Below, in pieces: positions 61,111 to 64,000 of a DNA stretch of 64,000 nt. The position numbers and the translations under genes are program-made. The stretch is from assembly GCA_963728965.1 (NCBI GenBank), contig CAVSMH010000011.1, positions 180,381 through 244,380 on the forward strand, read 5' to 3'. The notes below the pieces were generated by a model. The model was not told where the DNA came from. It saw nothing but the letters and a program-made list of their open reading frames with translations, and did no database searches. The first letter of the stretch is position 1; the number at the start of each line of letters is the position of its first letter. Origin of the DNA: DASQZT01 sp963728965. Lineage in GTDB: Bacteria; Acidobacteriota; Terriglobia; Bryobacterales; Bryobacteraceae.

Positions 61111-62445
61111 CTATCGGCCGATGTCCTTCATCACCGCGTGGATGGCGCCGAAGATCCGCTCCTCCACATCCTCGGCAAACGGCCCCGACTGCCCGTAGTA
61201 GGCCATGCTGTCGACGGCTTCGTAGCCACCTTCCCGCAATACACGGGCAGACGGGATGTAGCACATAACATCGTTCGAGTATCCCGCCACGATGAAGGGC
61301 TCGCCGAGATACTCGCGTTTCACCCGCAGCGCATAATCTACGGTCACTTCGCCGCCCAGTGCGAGCACAGTCAGGGCGCGGCCGAATCGCAGCGCCTCGA
61401 CCGGGTACTCTACGCGATCGATGCGCTTTCCCGCATCGAGCGCGGCCAGCATCAGGCCGGCCCGGCGGGCGTTCGCCGGAACCGGGCTCTGGCGTTCGTT
61501 CTGCAGTTCCTGACGGGTGCGCGGCGCAAGGCGGAGTTCGGTCAGCCGAAAGGCGCTGTCGAGCGGTCCGGCGATGGGGGGCATCTCCGCGGCCAGGATG
61601 CCGTCCACCTCGACAGCGAGCATATGGCCGTGGCGCCGCGCCAGTTCCACCGTGCCCCGGGGGTTCGGATTCTGGTCGCCGCCGCAGAGCATCACGAACA
61701 AGGCGGTAGCGCCCTCGTGCCGTTGTTCCAATTCGGCCGCCGCCAAGCCGGCATAGTCGCCGCTGAGCTGGTAAATCTCGCCCGTCAACGTCGTATTGTG
61801 GCAGGCGAAGCCGAACACGATGGCGCGGATTTTTCCTCCCGCGCCCGAAATCTTCAGAACCGGCACACTGTGATCGACCGGCCCGCCCGGATTCACCCCG
61901 ATTTTGATGCCGCTGGGCGAAGGCGCACGCCGGTTGACGGCAAAATCGGCCGAGCCCTGTCCGAAAGAGATGGTCGCCGGCGCCAGGTCCCGCAGCGCCG
62001 CGCCGATGGCGCTCACCAAAGCATCGATGAATTTCGGCTGGTATGCGAGGACCGTCCGCTTCTCCTCCGCGGGAAGCACGACCAGGTTGCTGAGGTTGGG
62101 CCATACCATCGGCCCCGTATGGGTGTGGCTCGCGTTCAGCAGAAGCTGCCGCCGCTTCAGTCCAAACTGCTTGCGCGCCCGGGCCGCGACTTCGTCCGCC
62201 ACCGCGCGCGGTATGCCCACCACGTCCGCGGTAACGATGACGATACGCTCGCCGGGCGAAGTCTCCAGCGCGAGGGCTTTCGCCCATAGCAGGGTGAGGA
62301 CCCCGGCCGAAGGGTGCGTCCGTGCGGCATACCCGGACATCCAGATGGGACCGCCGGGCGTGATATCGACGCGCGCCACACCGGCTTTCAAAGACGCGGC
62401 GGCCAGGTGCGTCGCGCACAGCAGAATCGATAGCAGGGTCTTCAT
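61111..62445 (-). CDS. Secreted neutral/alkaline ceramidase-like protein
   Basis: A 444-residue exported hydrolase-like protein. A signal peptide (MKTLLSILLCATHLAAASL) is followed by the neutral-ceramidase N-terminal pattern: GVARVDITPGGPIWMSGYA, LLLNASHTHTGPMVWPN (probable zinc-binding histidines), FACHNTTLTGEIYQLSGDYAG and MLCGGDQNPNP. Soil Acidobacteriota often carry many such proteins whose true substrates are unknown; the usual C-terminal immunoglobulin-like domain of ceramidases is absent. The longer upstream frame is antisense to the next gene and was rejected. Its stop lies at the cut end of the aceE remnant. Confidence 0.85.
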   Translation of the reverse strand: MKTLLSILLCATHLAAASLKAGVARVDITPGGPIWMSGYAARTHPSAGVLTLLWAKALALETSPGERIVIVTADVVGIPRAVADEVAARARKQFGLKRRQLLLNASHTHTGPMVWPNLSNLVVLPAEEKRTVLAYQPKFIDALVSAIGAALRDLAPATISFGQGSADFAVNRRAPSPSGIKIGVNPGGPVDHSVPVLKISGAGGKIRAIVFGFACHNTTLTGEIYQLSGDYAGLAAAELEQRHEGATALFVMLCGGDQNPNPRGTVELARRHGHMLAVEVDGILAAEMPPIAGPLDSAFRLTELRLAPRTRQELQNERQSPVPANARRAGLMLAALDAGKRIDRVEYPVEALRFGRALTVLALGGEVTVDYALRVKREYLGEPFIVAGYSNDVMCYIPSARVLREGGYEAVDSMAYYGQSGPFAEDVEERIFGAIHAVMKDIGR

Positions 62446-62523
62446 GGAACTCTCGTGGCGCGCCGGTTTTCCGAGCGCGCTCGGCTCATATAAACTTATA
62501 CCAGCGAATACGAGGAGGTGTAG

Positions 62524-63846
62524 ATGACTCCACACGCGACTCGAAGACGTTTTCTCGCCGCCTCCACCGTGGCGGGAGCGGCGCTGGGCGTGGCCGCGGA
62601 TGCGCCCGCCGACAAACCCGCCATGCTGGGAGGAGCCAAAGCGCATCCCGAGGCATTCCCCGCCTGGCCGGTTTTCGACGAGACCGAAGGACGCGCCCTG
62701 CTCGACACCCTGCGCAGCGGCAAATGGTACCGCGGCCAGGGCCGCATGGCGGCGGAGTTCGAACATGCCTATGCGCAGTTGACCGGCGCCCGATTCTGCC
62801 TCGCCACCGCCAACGGAACCAGCGCGCTGAGTACCAGCCTCAATGCCGCCGGCGTCGAGCCCGGCGACGACGTGCTGGTTCCTCCCTACACCTTCATTGC
62901 CACTGTGAACGTGGTCTTGCGCCAGTACGCCCTGCCGGTCTTCGTGGACACCGATATCGAAACGTGCCAGATGGACGCGCGCAAAATCGAGGCGGCCATT
63001 ACGCCGCGCACGCGCGCCATCGTTCCGGTGCACCTCGGCGGGAATGCGTGCGATCTGGATGCCATCCTGGCCATCGCCGGCCGGCGCCGGCTGCCGGTCA
63101 TCGAAGATGCTTGCCAGGCGCACCTCGCCGAATGGCACGGCCGCAAGGTCGGCACCTACGGCTTGGGGGGATGCTTCAGCTTCCAGGCGTCCAAGAACCT
63201 GAACTCCGGTGAGGGCGGAGCGATCCTGTCGGACGACGCCGATTTCTACGAGCGCTGTTATGCTTTTCATAACAACGGCACCGGGCTGAAGCGCCGCATC
63301 CCGAATTTCACTTATCGCTCGACTGGCGCCAATTATCGCATGACGGAATTCCAGGCGGCGCTGCTGGTGGCCCAGATGAAGCGCATCGAAGCCCAGGCGA
63401 AGACGCGCACTGGGAATGCGGCGTACCTCACGTCGCTGTTAAAGGAGAAACCGGGCATTACTCCGGCGCGCCTGTACCCGGGCTGCACACGCAACGCCTG
63501 GCATCTTTACATGTTTCGCTATGACCGGAATCACTTCGCGGAACTGCCCCGGGCGACGTTCCTGAAAGCGCTCGCGGCCGAGGGCGTTCCAGCGTCGGGC
63601 GGCTACAGCCCGCTGAACACGCAGCCGTTCCTCAAAGAGGCGATCCATTCGCGGGGGTATCAGAAGCTCTTTCCGGCAAAGGTGCTGGACGAATGGGAAG
63701 AGCGCACGCGGTGTCGGGCCAACGACCGTTTATGCGAAGAGGCGGTATGGTTCACCCAAACCATGCTGCTGGCGCCGCGCCGTTCGATGGAGCTGATCGC
63801 CGCCGCCATCCGCAAGATCCAGGCGAACGCCACGCGATTGGCTTGA
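62524..63846 (+). CDS. Tat-exported DegT/DnrJ/EryC1-type aminotransferase
   Basis: A 440-residue fold-type I PLP enzyme with a Tat signal (TRRRFLAAS, then a hydrophobic Ala/Gly stretch). Motifs: GGAKAHPEAFPAWPVFDE, ATANGTSALSTSLNAAG, PPYTFIATVNVV, the Asp-containing PVIEDACQAHLAEW and PLP-binding Lys224 in FSFQASKNLNSGEGG. This family normally aminates nucleotide-linked keto-sugars in the cytoplasm; export is unusual and its substrate unknown. AGGAGG precedes the ATG. It is divergent from the ceramidase-like gene by 78 bases. Confidence 0.88.
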   Translation: MTPHATRRRFLAASTVAGAALGVAADAPADKPAMLGGAKAHPEAFPAWPVFDETEGRALLDTLRSGKWYRGQGRMAAEFEHAYAQLTGARFCLATANGTSALSTSLNAAGVEPGDDVLVPPYTFIATVNVVLRQYALPVFVDTDIETCQMDARKIEAAITPRTRAIVPVHLGGNACDLDAILAIAGRRRLPVIEDACQAHLAEWHGRKVGTYGLGGCFSFQASKNLNSGEGGAILSDDADFYERCYAFHNNGTGLKRRIPNFTYRSTGANYRMTEFQAALLVAQMKRIEAQAKTRTGNAAYLTSLLKEKPGITPARLYPGCTRNAWHLYMFRYDRNHFAELPRATFLKALAAEGVPASGGYSPLNTQPFLKEAIHSRGYQKLFPAKVLDEWEERTRCRANDRLCEEAVWFTQTMLLAPRRSMELIAAAIRKIQANATRLA

Positions 63847-63910
63847 CCGGCCCCGGCCGTCCCGGTTCCTGGCCCCGACGTCCGATACGGCTGGCCGGAT
63901 GCCTTTGAAG

Positions 63911-63940
63911 TTGCGCCGGCCCTCCCGGTTTGGCTACAGT
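63911..63940 (+). promoter_or_regulatory. Candidate promoter of the tRNA-Arg gene
   Basis: TTGCGC (63911-63916), an 18-base spacer and TACAGT (63935-63940); predicted start about 18 bases before the tRNA. Confidence 0.35.
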
Positions 63941-63964
63941 GTAGAAGGTCCGTCATTTCCACTC

Positions 63965-64000
63965 GCGCCCGTAGCTCAGTTGGATAGAGCGTCTGGCTAC
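63965..64000 (+). tRNA. tRNA-Arg (probable ACG anticodon), cut by the window end
   Basis: The visible 36 bases are the 5' part: acceptor strand GCGCCCG, T8-A9, D arm GCTC-AGTTGGATA-GAGC, and the anticodon strand TCTGG with CTAC. That places A and C at positions 34 and 35. A34 in bacteria is almost restricted to tRNA-Arg (ACG). The 3' half lies outside the window, so pairing cannot be checked. Confidence 0.85.

Noticed and set aside
60538..62289. 583-residue plus-strand frame starting with AceE-like sequence
   Set aside because: Only the first part is aceE-derived and disrupted; beyond 61110 it is antisense to the ceramidase-like gene, so it is not a real fusion protein.
1..64000. CRISPR arrays, insertion sequences and prophage genes
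   Set aside because: No evenly spaced direct repeats, transposase, integrase or phage structural motifs were found anywhere in the window.

Overview
The window reads like a chromosome segment of a soil Acidobacteriota of the Solibacter/Bryobacter type. The reasons are consistently high GC, two secreted proteins with the Solibacter-type TIGR03437 domain, a decayed ADOP-type permease paired with a PadR regulator, a TIGR02999-like ECF sigma factor next to a TPR-bearing Ser/Thr kinase, and plant-polysaccharide genes. The taxon is inferred from gene families only. I see no IS element, prophage or CRISPR array.

Layout. 1-4.07 kb (minus): a chemotaxis block (methyl-accepting protein cut by the window edge, CheA, a STAS protein) and a YkgJ-type cysteine-cluster protein. 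4.1-9.3 kb (plus): a CBS protein, a CbiX-type chelatase, then the heat-shock operon dnaK-dnaJ-hspR with a CPBP protease; a sigma-70-like promoter and a HAIR-like HspR operator overlap ahead of dnaK. 9.5-16.2 kb: an ABC-F ATPase, small zinc-ribbon proteins, a DUF3467 protein, a family-39-type glycosyltransferase, an FAH-family hydrolase and a class I/II aminotransferase. 16.2-20.5 kb: a PflX-type radical SAM protein, a glycyl-radical activase and a glycyl radical enzyme whose active-site residues match trans-4-hydroxyproline dehydratase (HypD).

20.6-27.9 kb is a tightly overlapping operon for rhamnogalacturonan-type pectin: a secreted protein with three SGNH acetylesterase domains, an aldo/keto reductase, a zinc alcohol dehydrogenase and a GH106-like hydrolase. 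At 31.2-35.9 kb L-rhamnose mutarotase lies divergent to a rhamnose-type ABC importer whose second permease is fused to its substrate-binding protein. Together these suggest outside-in use of rhamnose-rich pectin. Between them (27.9-31.2 kb) sit an ECF sigma factor and three Tad-type pilus/surface genes. 36-39.3 kb (minus) carries a GabT-like aminotransferase, a methyltransferase, YraN and GalT.

39.6-61.1 kb is an accessory, decaying stretch. It holds a frameshifted ADOP permease, a 1612-residue eCIS-core (DUF4157) polymorphic toxin with a C-terminal HNH nuclease and an overlapping candidate immunity gene, fragments of an enolase-superfamily dehydratase, a beta-propeller protein and aceE, and a sigma factor/kinase pair. 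The right end has a neutral-ceramidase-like protein, a Tat-exported DegT-type aminotransferase and the 5' half of a tRNA-Arg gene.

Most exciting candidates: the eCIS-core toxin/immunity pair; the permease-binding-protein fusion with a well-placed internal start; HypD in an acidobacterium beside a pectin locus; and an ECF sigma factor that carries Thr where acidic residues normally sit, directly upstream of a kinase. A recurring TGATANNNT extended -10 motif within a few bases of start codons suggests leaderless transcripts.
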